Below are positions 1-14,185 of a stretch of DNA of 64,000 nt, in pieces. The stretch's first letter is position 1. Each line of letters begins with the position of its first letter. Made by a program: the position numbers and the translations under genes. The stretch lies in assembly GCA_946699065.1 (NCBI GenBank), contig CAMPDV010000931.1:80731-144730 (forward strand). Direction: 5' to 3'. This stretch comes from Loxodes magnus (Eukaryota; Ciliophora; Karyorelictea; Loxodida; Loxodidae). The notes below the pieces were generated by a model. The model was not told the origin of the DNA. It was given only the letters and a program-made list of their open reading frames with translations, and searched no databases.

Positions 1-239
1 AGAGATGTAAACAAGATTAAAAAGCAATTTAAAAACATTTACTAACGTCTATAATTGAAAGAAGCAATTCTTGCAATTAAAGACGTCAAAAAACTCTTTT
101 AGTTTAAATTTAACTTGTTCTAAATGACTAAATATAAAAATATTTGTAATTTAAAAGTAACCAAAAAAATTTATTATTTTTTAGATCTTAATCAATATAT
201 ATTTAATTTTACTTTTATTTCAAATTGTTCAGTAGTATT

Positions 240-3200
240 TCTTTATATTTTTTTACTTATTTAACTATGATTCCATTAAAGTGGATCATTGAACTTTCTT
301 AGCTGAAGTTATCTTAAAATATTAGAAAGATACTCAAGATTTTAAAGCAAAATATATTATGCCCTGTGCTTGATACACATCTAGAATATTTTAAGTAAAT
401 ATTTATAGATTTAATTGGTAATCTACAAGCAACGAATATTTATTACTTCAATTATTTAAATAGTAACTTAAATTTGTATATAGGATTGTTTTATAGAATC
501 TACAGTTAAGCTTAAATTATTTATGTGGTTTACTCATAAGAAAGAAATAAAATATAAATTAGAGCATTTTATAAATTTAGAATAACAACGAAAAAGTAAA
601 AATTAGACTTTTAAAAACTATCTGTAGATTATTATTTCTTTGGAGTTTAGATCTTCCTTTAATTTTTAGATTCTATTTATTCAAATATATTAATATGATT
701 AAATAACTTTAGATATCTCTTAACTTTAATTTAACTCTATTAATTTGCTTTTGATATAATCTAGCTTAATAACTTTTTTAGTTTGAGTTAATTTTAAAAT
801 TTGAAAATCAAATAAAATGGATAGTATTCAAATTACAACATAGAAACACTAATCTACAGCAAATCATAAATATTTGCTAATATTTAGAAAATAGAGAAGA
901 GATTAAAGATTTGTCTTTCTGTTTAAAATAACTAATTTGATATATGATTCTTATTCTATAGCCCATCTGATACTTTTACTCTGAGAAATACTAGGAAACT
1001 AATCTAAGTAAAAAGAACTAAAGCTAAAATAGAATTAGTAGATTGAGGAATATCTTTAGTGTATTTTCTTCTGATTTATCAAAGATTAAGTTACCTTTGA
1101 TCTCCGGAAAAAGAATCGCCTTAAATGCATAATATTTATAGTATTAAAGAGTAGGAAAGCAAATAGATTGGAACTGTTTTTCGATCAAAAATACCTAAAA
1201 GCAAAAGGGGATAATGCCTGAAAATTTTAATTAGAGTAGAATTAGTTTAATGACTTTAAGATGAGCTATTCTAAGCAAACATAGGAATATGCCTAAAATT
1301 TTGTCAGATGTGATGAATCTTTTAGAAGAGTTTGAATTTTACACAGCAGATAAAGGTCTGAAAATCACTAAGACTTCCTGCTGATACTAAACTAAATTGA
1401 ATCTCATTAAGTTCATAAAAAATTAAGAATTTATACATATCTTAGCAAATAAAGAATACTGTAAGTATTATTTGATTAGATGCTAGAAAAATTATCTATT
1501 TATTCTAGAACTTGCCAAGCTTTTTGATCTTAAAAGTTCAAGAGGCTTAGTTCTATAGCGAGCATAAAAAATAGCAGCTATTCTATCTAAAAAGCAAGTA
1601 AGAGCTTAAAACGGATTCTAAGAGATAATTTATAGCTTAGCAGCAAAATGAAAATAAATTTAAAGAGACATTAGAAAAGCAACTCTTTCTTTTTAACAAG
1701 CTAGACTTCAAGTGTTCTTAATTCCTCACAAGTAATTTTGGAATTTTTAAGATAATTTATAAAGTACAGATCTACTTTATAAAGTAAGAAAACTTAGTAA
1801 AGATCGAGATATTAAAGCTTGACTGGAACAATTATAAGTGCAAGTGAAAATTGTAAGTTTCTTTGTAAATTCTAAAGAATTAAGAAAAGCAAATTCATGG
1901 GTCTGAGTGATAGGGAGAGAGTTGATAGGTTGAAATGTTAGTATGATTACTTTAGAAAGGCTTGCCGATTGAAAGTAGTCACTAGCTAATATGAAGGAGT
2001 GAACCCTGATGTTTCTTTAATAAACTTAAGAAACATCTGGATTATTAATTTAGGAAAAAAAGAAATTTTCCTTGTATAAATATGGAATAGTCAGTAGCTT
2101 TAAATAACCACTCAAAGATTAAAGCAAACTAAATTAGAATTTTTAACATTCAAGCTTAAACTTACGTTAAGATTATATACGTTAGCTCTAAGAATTTTTG
2201 ATTGCTGATCCTTCAGAAATAAAATTAATATTACGGACAATAACTGGCAAGACTCTAAATAATTGAATCGGATTTGGGAGTTTATCTATTAAAATGTATC
2301 TGAATCTTACTTAAAAAAGATATAAATAACTAAAAATTTAACTTAGAGAAAAGTGGATAGTTTCAGCTTTATATTACTAGAAAATAGAAAAAATACTCAG
2401 TTTACTTTAAGAATATTCTGACAAGGTGGGAGCATGCCAATTAGTACAAATTTAGAAAAGACTGAAGAAATTGGCTAAACAAAAAATTTAGAAACAACTG
2501 CTTCAGTGATTTTTAAATGGCTACGACTAAAATAGAAACTTAATTACTAAGAGTTGAAGATAATTAACCACTAATTCCATAAAATACTTGGAGGCCTCAA
2601 GAAGATTAGCTTCAGTAAATTCAGCCAGAAAAAGTAAAAAATAAATCATACGAAATAAAAAGAGCATATTATTCCTGGCTTCTAGATACATATGAATAAC
2701 TCAGGGATAATTTTAGAAAAAGCTTTTAAAAAAAATTAACGAGATATAGTTACTTAATTAAATAGATCTTAAAAATATCTTGCTTTAATTTAAGCCATAG
2801 CTTAAATTAAATCAAGGGCTAAAAACTATTAAAGTGAGTTTATCATTTTTATTAAATTAAGCAAAGGTTTGAAAGATATAATAGTAAAGCCAAAATTCTT
2901 AAATAAATTTTTTAAAGTTGCTTGAGAATATCTTTTAGCTTTAAAACTTTAGGACTAATTCCTTAATATAACAACACGAGAATATCAAATTATTATAATC
3001 AATATTGACTATTTATTAATGATTAATGAAAAGCTCAATCAATTCTTACTAAATTAGCTATAAACATGAATAGATAGTTTTAAAATAATAGATTTATTGA
3101 AGCATAATTAAATAAGAGTAATGAGAACTTGGTTATATAATGTTTTCCTTGATATTATGGTTATTAAGGATGATTTGGTAAAATGATAGATTTAACTTAG

Positions 3201-4690
3201 TTGTATTAATGATTTAATAAGTTATAATAATAATATTGACTTAAGCACTACTAACTATGACTAAGATTGCTTATTAAATAATAGCATTAATTTTAATTAT
3301 CAATATATTAGTTTTACAACCATTTTACTTACTCTTTTAACTAAACTTATATAACTCTTAGATTTCTTTTATATTAGTAGCTTTATCTACCTATTTTAAA
3401 TAATCTACCAGTCTAGTATTAAACATATAATTAGTATAATTGTAAGATTAATTAGCTTAAGATATTATAAAGCTACTTATTAATATTCCTACTAATCAAT
3501 ATTACTAACTACTCTAATACTCTAGTCATCCTTTAAAATCAAATCTATTATCTACCTATTACCAAATTATTTAACACTCTAACCAAAAAAATCTAATTTT
3601 GGAACTAAAACTAATTAGCTATAAAGAAAAAGCAAGACTAACTTACAAATAATTATTATAAATTATTAACCTGGAATACAATCTTCTTTATGCTTAAAAT
3701 ATAAGCTATAAAGGTACAAGAAATTTAGAAATTAAAATAATTCTTTGAAGCAAAATTAGTTGAAAAATATGAAGAGTAGATATAATGAGAGGGTTATTCT
3801 TTTGTAATAAATACAAATTTATTAAAACTAAGCATAAAATTGAGAAATTTACAGAGTCTATTATGGATAATAGCTATATTTAAGTTTGATTTACTTAGCC
3901 TATATTTATGTTAATAAATTACAATATCTATCAATTATAACATTTACATAATAATATCCTATCTTCTTAAAATTATAAACTCTTTATACTCATCTAATAT
4001 TGATATACTTATAAGATATAAATAAGTAATAAAATTAATATTAAAGTCTACAACTCTTTTATTTAAAAAAGGCGGGAGATTTAAATAAAGATAGCATTCA
4101 AAAATTAACAATAGAGTGTCTTTCTATTTATTAAAGATAATTAATAATTAGTCATTTTAGGTACATTAGCTCTTGACTATTTCCTCTTAATCTTTTGATT
4201 TTATTTAAATTAATTCTAACTTAAATAACAAGCTAATAGAAGATAAGTAACTATTTTTTGTTAGTTTTATCCTTCTTTATAGCTTTATTAACTCATAACT
4301 TTTCCTCAATTTTTTAGATTAAGATTCTATTAATATAAGCGCTAAATTCTTATGAATCAATCTTAATTTACTTCGAACCAATCTAGGTAAAATTTTACAT
4401 TTTCCAAGATATTACAGAAAAGAGCATGCTTAATAGTGAGGAATAAACAAGAGATATCAGCAGAAATAATAAAATTGCAGAATGGATATAAAATTTATAA
4501 TAGATGAGATACTATTATCTTTGAGGCTCATAAACTTAACTAGAAATTTCATCCTAAATATTGCAATCCTTTTTATTACATTCTATTTAAGATACTAATA
4601 CTCTCATAGTACCAGTAAATTTTATATATCTCTAATTGACTAAGACTTTTACTTTAATCTTTCTTTATATAATATCATGCTGAGATATCA
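240..4690 (+). repeat. Tandem unit 1 of the long repeat
   Basis: Unit 1 is collinear with unit 2 (about 6,310-10,945) at roughly 75-80% identity by eye. Shared landmarks run from the segment around 250-380 (matching 6,326-6,440) to the segment around 4,610-4,690 (matching 10,880-10,945). The two units differ by many indels that are not multiples of three. Where aligned codons can be compared, changes fall at all three positions and do not favour the third. That argues against current protein coding, even though unit 1 reads as one very long frame when all stops are sense. Confidence 0.75.
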
Positions 4691-6309
4691 ACCCATAAAA
4701 ATTGTTGGACTTAATTTAAAGAGACAATTTTTAAACAGAATAGTAGATTCCAGAGAAAATGTTCAAAATATCGAAGTTAAATGAAGAAATTATCTGAAAG
4801 TTTTAAATTAAATTCAAGGATTTTATAGAAGTGAAACCTCAACGACCGGAACATCAAGAACTCAAAAATTAAAAATAACTAAAATGGAATAGAAGTGGAA
4901 AAAGGAAAGTTTAAGATCACAATATAGATATGAATTAATGTATTAAGCTTACAAGTTAAATTTGATTTATCTAATAATTTATTGAATTATTTGGAATAAG
5001 ATCATTAGCTTGCTTGATTATCTTTACAACATTATTTAAATTTAAATCTTCTAGCCATAAACATTAGATTCAAATAATAGTATCATCTTAATATAAATAA
5101 TGGGTTTATTAAAGTAATAATAATGAGACTAAAGTTTAGATAAAGAGAGTTAGTATAATTTAAAGAATAAGGAAGATAATAATTAATAGACTATTAAGCT
5201 AAAAGTATTTCTATTATTAATATACTAATATATCTTTAATTTAATATATATCTTAATTAAATTTAAGAAAACTTCCTATTTCATTTTAAATAAGAATGAT
5301 TATGATAATTTACAAATAAGAAAGTTTAAGTTATAAATCTATAAGAAATTAACAGATATTACAAAATTAAAATCTTAAGACTTTAAGGATTTACTGAAGT
5401 AATTGAAAATATTTTAATTTGAAAGAGAAAAACGATTAATTGGGAAGAATAAGTATAAAGCTATATAAAATATTCGCTGAAAGTAAATCTAAGAAGTATA
5501 AAATAAACAAGAAGAAAGTATTATAATCAGATTAAATTTCATTTAGAGATTCAGAAAAATCTTAAAAAAAGAATGGAACGTCTCATTAAATAATTACAAA
5601 AGTGACAAATATAGATATAGAAAAATAATTTAAGATCATAAAAATGAGCTGCATCTTTCAGTTCTATAAATGGAAAAAGAAAAATAGAATTAAAGAGAGA
5701 TATTTATTGTAATAAAAGATAGAAAATAAGACATAGATAAAGACAACTAATATGAAATCAATCTAGAAAGACAATTTTAATTTTCTATAGTAAAATTTTG
5801 TTAATCTGTACTGATAGAAAGTGACCGAGGGATTTTTAGCAACTATTTCACAAAATTATTTAAGGTATCTTAAGTTTAAATTAGGATTATAAAGCTTACT
5901 TTTGGATCTTGCAAAAACTGAAGAAATATAAAAGATAAATGCCAGAATATAAATTTTTAATTTAACTATATTTAAATTATTGCTCTTTACAATCTTTAAA
6001 ATATAAACTATATAAATAATAGATAAAAGAAGCACTAACTAATCCATAACTACTAAATACATTTAATTATAAGGAAATGCCTATAGCTAAAATAATAAAG
6101 TATTATAACTAAATAAAGGAAATTAATAATAAAATTAAAGTTAAAAATAATAGCATTAGTAAGCTATATATGTAATTTAACTAAGGCTTAATAATTAATA
6201 TAAAGAAGCTTAGTATTTTAAAAGTAACTAATAAATTAAATATTCCTTTCTTAAGTTAATCTTAATCAATAGATATCTTATATTACTATTATTACTATTT
6301 ACTTTATTA
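4691..6309. other. Spacer between the two tandem units
   Basis: About 1.6 kb linking unit 1 to unit 2, present in both copy A and copy B. It is AT-rich. Its right part, from about 5,940, is also present inverted at about 23,134. No gene or RNA recognised. Confidence 0.5.
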
Positions 6310-9300
6310 CCATATTATATTTATTAAACTATATTTCCATTAAAATAATTGAATGAACTACATTAGCTGATAGCTATCTTAAAATATTAGAAAGATACTA
6401 AAGATTTTAAAAGAAAATATATGAAACACTATGCTTAATACAAAGTTAGAATAATTAAATAAAATAATTATATATATAATCACTAATATAACTAACTATT
6501 ATAAATTTATTACCTATAGTATTTAAATAGTGTCTTTATTTTGGATGTTAGTTTGATTAATAGAAGCTACAGTTAAACCTTAATTATTTATGTGGTTGGG
6601 TCATAAGAAAGAATTAAAATAAAAATAAGAAATACTTATAAATTTAGAATAACAAACATTAAAATAAAACTTAGAATATTAAAACTAGAATGGTTATTAT
6701 TATTTCTATAGAGCTAAGATCTTCCTTTAATTTTAAGAATCTTTTGTTATTTAAATATATAGATATATTTAAATAACTTTAATTATCTCTTAACTTTAAT
6801 ATTACTCTATTAATTTGCTTTAGATGTAATCTAGCTTAATAACTTTTTTAATTTGAGTTAATTTTAAATATTTGAAAATCAAATAAAATGGATAATATTC
6901 AAATTACAACATAGAAACACTAACCCATATCAAAAAGGAAAGATTAGCAAATATTTAGAAAATAAAGAAGAGATGAAAGATTAATCTTTCTATTTAAAAT
7001 AACTAAATTGATAGAGGATTCTTATTCTATAGTACATCTAATAGTTTTGCAATTAAATATATTAGAAAGACCCAATCTAATTAAAAAGAGCTGGAGCTAA
7101 AATAGAATTAGGAAATCAAGAGATATCTTCAGCGTATTTACTTCTGTTAATCAAAGATTAAATTACCTTTGATCTCCAAGAAAAAAAGGAATCTCCTTAA
7201 AAGTATAATATTTATAGTAATAGAGAGTAGCAAAAGACATTAATTCTGGAACTATATTTCAACCAAAAAATAAGAATAGGTAAAAAGGATAAGATCTGAA
7301 ACTTCTAATACGAGCAGAACTAGTTCAGTGACAAAAAGATGAGTTAATTTTAGCAAACATTGAAAATGCCTAAAATTTTATCAAGCTTTGATACATTTTT
7401 AGAAGAGTCTGAATTTTTCATAACAGTCAAAATTTCGAAAACCACTAAGGTTTCTCACAAATACTAAATTAAACTGAGTTGCATTTAGTTCTTAAAAAGT
7501 AGAGTTTATGCATATCTTATAACTAAAGAATACTGTAATTATTATTTATTTAGATTCTAGAAAAATATCTATTTATTCTAGAAATCAAGCTATTAGATCA
7601 TTGAATTTCAAAAGGTTTAGTTCTATAGCAAACTGAAAAAAACAGAAGCTATTCAATCTAAAAAGCAATTATGAGCTTTAAAGCAGATTCTAAGAGATAA
7701 TTATACTTGGCAACAAAATTTGAAGTATATTAAAAGAGATATTAGAAAAAAATTATTTCCTTTTAAAAAATCGACTTCCAATATTTTTATTTCCTCACTA
7801 GTAGGTTTGTAATTTTTAGCATAATATATAAATACAGTTATAATTAATAAAGTAGAGAAAAATTAGCAAAGTAATAAAATAGTAGCGCTCGACATTAAAA
7901 ATTCAAAGAAAAAGTGAAGCTTATAAGTTTCTTAGTCAATTCTGAAGAATTAAAAAAACAGATTCATGGTGCTGAGTGCTAGGGATAGAATTGATAGGTT
8001 GTAATTACTTTAGAGCATTTGCCGAATGTAAATAGTCCCTTTATAAATAGGAAGAAGAAAACTTTGTTGTTTCTTTAATAAACTTAAGAAACATCTGAAT
8101 TATTAATTTAGCTTAAAAAATAGAATTTCCTTGAATAAATATTGAATAGTCAGTAGCTTTAAAAAAGCACCCGAAGATTAAATTAAACTAAATTGGAGCT
8201 TTTAACATTCAAACTCAAACGTGCGCTAATTTTATGCAAGTTAATTCTAAGAAATTTTGATTGACATTCCTTAGAAATAAAAGTACAAAAAAAGAAAGCA
8301 ATTGATTAGACTCTAAACAATTTAGTAGGGCTTGAGAGCTTATATATTAAAAGATATCTGAAGTTTTACTCAAAAATGATATAAATAACTAAAGAATTTC
8401 AATAAAAGGAAAGTGTATGGTTTTTAACATATCCTGCTAGAAAATCTAAACAAGTGCTCAGTTTACTATAAGAATATTCTGGCGTTATAAATGATGACAA
8501 TTAGTACAAATTTAATAAAGGCTGTAGAAAAAACTACTTATCAAAAAATTTAGAAACGACTACTTGAGAGATTTTTAAATGATTGCAACTAAAATAGAGA
8601 CTTAATTACTAGGAGTGGAAAAAAATTAGCACTAACTTCATAAAATAGTTGAAGGACTCAAGAAGATTAGTAGTCATTAAATCCATTCAAAAGCGTAAAA
8701 AAAATCCTATGAAATAATAAAATCATATTATCCTGGCGCTTCGGCTTTTATAGGGAACTCAGGGATACTTTAGAAAAGTTTTTCGAAAAATTAACGAAGC
8801 ATATTATTTAATCAAATAGATCTTATCAAATATTTTGATTATTTCAGCCTAGCTTAAATTAAATCGAAGGCTAAAAACTTCAAAATTAATTTATCATTTT
8901 GATTGGATAAAGCAAAAGTTTGCAAAAGAAATAGTAATCATACCAAAATTCTTAAAAAGAATGTTTAAAGTTGCTTGAGAACTTCTCAAAAGAGTCATTG
9001 AAAGCAATTTTTGGCTTTTGCTAACATTTAGAAACAATTCCTGGATAAATTAATACTTGTATATCAAAACATATAATAAAATTTTGATTAGCTATTAATG
9101 ATAAATGAATAATTCTATCTTTGCTTATTATTTAAGCTAAAGTATTACATAATTTTAAATTCTAGACTGATTGAGCTATAATAGATGGGTTACATTTGGT
9201 TATTTGATTAGTTAAATATTAGTTAATTGGTAGATTTAAAGTATTTCTATTAATGATTTGTGATAATAAAAATAAAGTTAATATTTAGTTAATTACTTCT

Positions 9301-10945
9301 AACTATGACTAAGATTGCTTATTAATGTATGTACTAAATTAGATTCTAAACATAGAAGTCTATAACTATTTTACTTACTGATTTAATTAAAGTTATTCAT
9401 ATAAATCTAAGATTTATTTGATATTAGTAGCTTTATCTTGGTATTTAAATAATTCCAGTCTAATATTAAAGATATAATTGGTATATTTGTAAGATAATTT
9501 CTAGTTAGTAAGATAAATTAACTTAAGATATTATAAAGCTACTTATAAAATATACCTTAAAAGAAATAACTATAATAATAACTAACTACTAAAATACTAC
9601 AGTCATTCTTTTAAATTTATCTATTATCTTCCTAATATAAACATACCCTTTTTATACTCTATTTAAGCAGTTCACTAATTAGATTTATAATAGTATCTTT
9701 ATAGCTTTAACTAGAAAAAGCTTTTCTTAAGTTTGTATGTAAATTCTATATCATAATACTAATAAAAAAGTAAATAATCTTTAGTATTATTTAATTTAGT
9801 TTTAGCAAATAATCCTAAAGACAGAAAAATTTTCTCAAGCTAAGATTAAAAAATCAATGATGCTAAAGCGAATAATTTGAACATTTGTAAGCAAAAAAGA
9901 TGTGAATTAGTTACTAAAATTAATAGACTATAATGCAAAAGAAAGAATGATTCACTAAAAATGGTTATAGTTTATTAGTCTTAAATTCCATTCTAATTTA
10001 TGCTTAAAAATAGAAGCTAAATGGATATAAGAAATTTTAGTAAAAAGAGTTGAATTAGATGAAGAGTAGATAGGAGAGTATTATTCTTTTGGAATTAATG
10101 AAAATTGATTAAGATTAAAGAATAAATAAAGAGGTGTATTATGATAAAGGTATATTTAGGTTTGATTTACTTTTGGTTTATTTATGGTAATAAATTAGAA
10201 TATCTATCTATTGAATAATATCCTATCTTGTATAGCTTATAAACTGTTGATAACAATTAAATATTAATCTGCTTATAAAATACAAATAAATGATTAATTA
10301 ATCTTAAAGTCTACAGCTATTTGATTTAAGGGGAATTTTAGAAAGTACTACAATATAGTAGGTTTGTATTGATTAAAGATAATGAATAATAAAATAGTTG
10401 TTAATGATATTAGCTGTTTAACTATTTCCCCTTGATCTTTTGATTTTTGTTTAAGGTAATATTGAATTTAAATAACATGCTAATAGAAGATAATTTTTAA
10501 CTTAAGTAACTTCTTTCTTGTTAATATTAATCCTTCATTATAGCTTTATTACTTCTTAACTTCTCCTCAAATTTCTAAGATTAAGATTTATTAATATAAG
10601 TGCTAAATTCTTTAGAATCATCCTTAATTTACTTCAAACAAATCTAGATAAACTTTTATTTGTTTCCAAGATATTACAAAGCATGCTTAATAGAAAAGAA
10701 TTAATAATTATTAAGGGCGAAAGTAATAAAATAGTCGATGGATATAAAAGTTATAATAGGTAATATGCAATTATCTTTGTGGATTTATAAACCCAACTAG
10801 AAATTACAACCTAAAAATTGTAAGTTCATTTTATTACATTCTATTTAAGATTCTAGTATTCTCACAATAATACTAGTAAATTTGCATCTATTTGACTAAG
10901 ACTTTGACTCTTATCTTTCTCTAATAATATTGTGATATTGATATT
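6310..10945 (+). repeat. Tandem unit 2 of the long repeat
   Basis: Diverged tandem partner of unit 1. Positions up to 9,025 recur in copy B; the remainder, 9,026-10,945, is seen only here because copy B leaves the window. About 5,940-8,950 recurs inverted at 20,040-23,134. No coding sequence is supported: the phase changes repeatedly relative to unit 1. Confidence 0.75.
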
Positions 10946-11357
10946 TTCTTAAAAGGTTAGTAAATATTTTCTTTATACAATACTATTTTTAATGTAAGTT
11001 ATTGCTATTAATTAATTTTAAATAATCTTATAGTTTGCTTAGTATTAATTTTAGATAAAACTTATTAAAATTTTACTAATTATATAGATCCTCTACATAA
11101 TATTATTAACTCTTTTATATCTAACAATCATATTATATAAAAGCCATAGTTATTAAATCAACAGCGCTAATCAATTTATTATTATTATATCAACATATCT
11201 TTAATATTCTAGTTTATATACTTAAATCTATCCAATTAATCCATAACTTCCAGTTATATCTTTAACTATACCAATTATTCAAATTATCTTCAAAACTAAA
11301 TCTATATGGCTTATTAATAATGCTTCTTAATTATACTTATAACAACATTACAGTTCA
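10946..11357. other. AT-rich spacer
   Basis: Lies between the end of unit 2 and the stop of the gene at 11,358. The reading frame of that gene stays open past a TGA TGA pair at 11,355-11,360, so part of this stretch could be its 3' UTR. Nothing else recognised. Confidence 0.4.
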
Positions 11358-12722
11358 TCATTTACTAGTCTCTATTTATTATACATATTTATTCCTTATT
11401 TCAATCATTACTTCCTAACTAACCTTACTCAAACTAACCTTAACACTCAAATTTCCACTTCTACCTATTATTACTACCTTTTTAATCTCTTTTCAAATTA
11501 TAAAAACAACCTTATTTTATGCTAATTGTAAAACAAATATCATAAACATATGAAAAGATTCAACTCTATGTCTAACTTTATTGTATAGCAAGCATTCATC
11601 ATTAAGATTTAGCATATAACAGACTATTGTTACATAATTTATATATAAGAACTAGTTAAAAAGGTTAACTACAAGGGGATATTTATCAAAAATACTATTG
11701 CTATTCTTATAGAAGATTTCAGGCTGATTAAAGAAAATAACTGAAGAACTAACCGTTTGAAATTCTAAATTTTACTTCAAGACTAGTGCTAATAATATAG
11801 AAATCAAGAAATTTGGAAAATCTTAAAACCTTTAATAAGCGTTTATCGGCTACGTTTATCTGATAAACTGCTAGAATTTTTAATATTCTTTCTGGCTTTT
11901 CATTTTCCTAATAATAGGAAATCAATTTTTGTAAGCTAATCACTAGCAAAATTATAAAGTATATTTATAGGCTGAGTTTTGAAGGCATTAGGCTTTTTGC
12001 AAATCTTAGTTTATTTCATGGAATAGCTAAAATTATTTTTAGCTGCAATTTTAAAACAATGACTACGATAATTTAAATTTAAAACCTATTTGAATATTTC
12101 CTTCAAGAACTCTCTACTATTAAAACTGTATGTTACTGCTATTTTACCTAAAAGCTTTCTTACTTTATATGAATCTTTATCTAAGCTTTGTAATCTTTTT
12201 CCAACTAGGATTTTTTAAAAGAAAAAGATAATTCAGTAGTGTTAATGTCAAAATTTCTCTTTGCTTATAAAATTCTTCTACCATACTTAATGACAGATAA
12301 TAGTCGATCAAATCTAGCTAATTTTATAAATCAGCAGGCAGAAGTCTTATTATAAAATGTAGAGCTGAACAAACAAGTTTACTGTTAATTTTTAACTTCT
12401 AATGCATCTAGTTTTGTTAAATGGAATATTTATTCTCTTTTTGTTATGAAGCTAAAATACTTTCTATTATTTGGTGAATTCACTAATCACTGATTTCTTC
12501 AATGCGGTTTCTTCTACCCAGTTGCATTGTTAGAAACTACTTCACGACACGATAAGCAAAGCGACATTTAGAGTAGTGTTGTTTTAAGACAGCAACCTCT
12601 TTCTATGTCTTCTACTTCTGCTTACACGCCAGACAAAAATCAAACTCAACAGAGTTTTCTTTCCCTTTTGATCATGCTAAGTTCGTTCCCTTGGCCGGTT
12701 GAGACATTTTGGATTCTTGCAT
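11358..12722 (-). CDS. Hypothetical protein with C2HC zinc-finger-like cluster
   Basis: Starting at the ATG at 12,722 (a second in-frame ATG is at 12,707), one minus-strand frame runs 454 codons to a TGA TGA pair at 11,360-11,355, with TAA and TAG read as Gln. Five in-frame TGA and one TGG are read as Trp. The first 75 codons are clearly richer in G at codon position 1 than the surroundings, and local GC is higher (about 12,480-12,720), both signs of real coding. Near residue 30 is a C-x2-C-x15-H-x3-C cluster, the spacing of BED-type or related C2HC fingers. No domain is recognised after it. Function unknown; a DNA-binding or domesticated-transposase role is only a guess. It may be joined to the upstream frame at 12,766-13,296 by a 22-nt intron. 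Confidence 0.6.
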
Positions 12723-12743
12723 ATTCTTAGTAATAAATCTAAG

Positions 12744-12765
12744 CTAAAATAATAAAGCTCTTAAC
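12744..12765 (-). other. Possible 22-nt intron
   Basis: On the minus strand this begins GTTAAG and ends TTTTAG. Removing exactly these 22 nt joins the open frame from the ATG at 13,296 (177 whole codons) in phase to the frame containing the ATG at 12,722. Very short introns are known in several ciliates. The alternative is that the downstream ATG is the true start and nothing is spliced. Confidence 0.35.
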
Positions 12766-13296
12766 GCTTCTTAGTATTCTAAAATATTTGGGACTTCTAT
12801 CAAAGTACCTAAATAGTTAGCAGTTGATCATATATTAGATTTTTATTATTAGATTGAGTCAATTCAAATTTCTTTTAGAGCTTAAATATTTCCAATTTAA
12901 AGTAGAATCAGCAAGAATACCTTTGATCACTTTATAGCATATTCGTTACAGAAAGACTAGATTTTCTCTAAACTTCATCTTTAAGTAAAAATTTAGAAAC
13001 TTCTAGCGTAAGCTGAGATTATTCCTTTTTAGTTACCAAGCTTGTACATTAATTAGAAACCATTTTAGCTTACCTAAACTTACTATTATATGTTTAGACT
13101 ATTTTAAAATTAATTAGAATCTTTCTTTATCCAAAATCCTTATTGTAAAGAATCCTTTTATAAGAAAATAATTTTCCATTTTATTTGGAATAAGAGAAAC
13201 AAAGCAACAGTTAATCAAAGGCTTGAGAAACTTAAAATGAAGATACTTGTTTATTAATTCTATTGCTATTTCCGTTTCTATTCTGTAGCATGACAT
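12766..13296 (-). CDS. Possible 5' exon or separate small hypothetical gene
   Basis: From the ATG at 13,296 this frame gives 177 codons with TAA and TAG as Gln. Four Trp codons are seen: three TGG and one TGA. Random DNA of this composition would give the opposite ratio, which mildly supports coding. The first 60 codons are open even in the standard code. The product is basic and rich in Phe, Leu, Ile and Lys, with no recognised motif. It may be the first exon of the zinc-finger-like gene at 11,358-12,722 through the 22-nt GTTAAG...TTTTAG intron, giving about 638 residues in total. Equally it could be chance, because that gene has a plausible start of its own. Confidence 0.35.
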
Positions 13297-13664
13297 ATCA
13301 CTTTTTTATTTCAGAAGAAAAAATCCCAGATAACTCTTGTCCAAAGTTTTTTAGAGTCTAGAAATCTATTAATTCTAATGATTTAATCTTCTCTTCTCTT
13401 CTCTTGCGCTTCTAAGCATTTACCAAGTATTTGGTATATCTTATAAAGATTTTATTAGGCTTAAGTTGATACTTCAATTTATTTAGTTACAATTTAAAAA
13501 TTAGCTTTAATTTTTAGTAGCGTTTTGCTTAATACCTTCACTAATAGTCATTAAATTAATAAATTAAAAAAGTAGCTACATAGTAAATAATTTGAACACA
13601 TTGAATTAAGAATTTTAAATAGATTTAGCATATATAGATACATACCTTAATAATAGATAACTCT

Positions 13665-13700
13665 TATTTAATTTGATAGCTTATAAATATCTTAGAGTAT
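13665..13700 (+). repeat. 36-bp direct repeat, first copy
   Basis: Identical to 14,150-14,185. Not adjacent to any recognised element. Confidence 0.85.
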
Positions 13701-14149
13701 CTATTAATAATCATAGAGTTGTTTATTAACTATACAATTGCTTTAATGAATCTAATTAATTTTAGTAGCTTATAAATAGCTTTGTAATATCTTAAATAGA
13801 TATTTAATTATTTACAGCTAACATATTTAGCTAAGTTAGCTCTTACTCTCTTATATAATCAGCACTGCTTTGCTTTATATAGTTATAGAATCTTTTATTT
13901 TAGAAATATCTCTTTAATGATTCTTAAAATAGAGTAATTGAAGACTAGGTTAGTTATATTAATATTTAATAATGCTAATAATATTATAAAATATCAATAA
14001 AGCTATTTAGCTTAAATAGAATATAGGGTGCTTATTAATATAATTTAACTATATATTAAATGCTATGTAATATTCTAAATAATATTAATAAGCATTTAAC
14101 TATCCATCTATTTTAGAGACTATTATTATACTTAATTTAATCTATTTTC

Positions 14150-14185
14150 TATTTAATTTGATAGCTTATAAATATCTTAGAGTAT
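14150..14185 (+). repeat. 36-bp direct repeat, second copy
   Basis: Identical to 13,665-13,700. Confidence 0.85.

Larger units (their letters stand above)
1..9025. repeat. Long repeat, copy A (near-identical to 54,968-64,000)
   Basis: From position 2 this stretch matches 54,968 onward almost base for base until copy B is cut by the window end. The offset drifts only from 54,966 to 54,975 over 9 kb. Differences are single bases, a few short indels (for example an extra 3 nt near 55,148 and a T-run of 6 versus 5 near 4,310), and two denser patches near 5,780-5,850 and 7,413-7,480. The copy holds tandem unit 1 and most of unit 2. I see no recognisable protein, RNA gene or terminal repeats in it. 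Low divergence implies a recent duplication, ongoing homogenisation or an assembly duplicate. Confidence 0.9.

Noticed and set aside
5..5870. A single frame starting at ATG 5 stays open through most of unit 1 and looks protein-like; copy B has a frame-keeping 3-nt indel.
   Set aside because: With no stop codons every frame is open. Aligned codons of units 1, 2 and C change at positions 1 and 2 as often as 3, indels shift phase between units, and copies A and B differ by a 1-nt indel near 4,310. No sign of protein selection.
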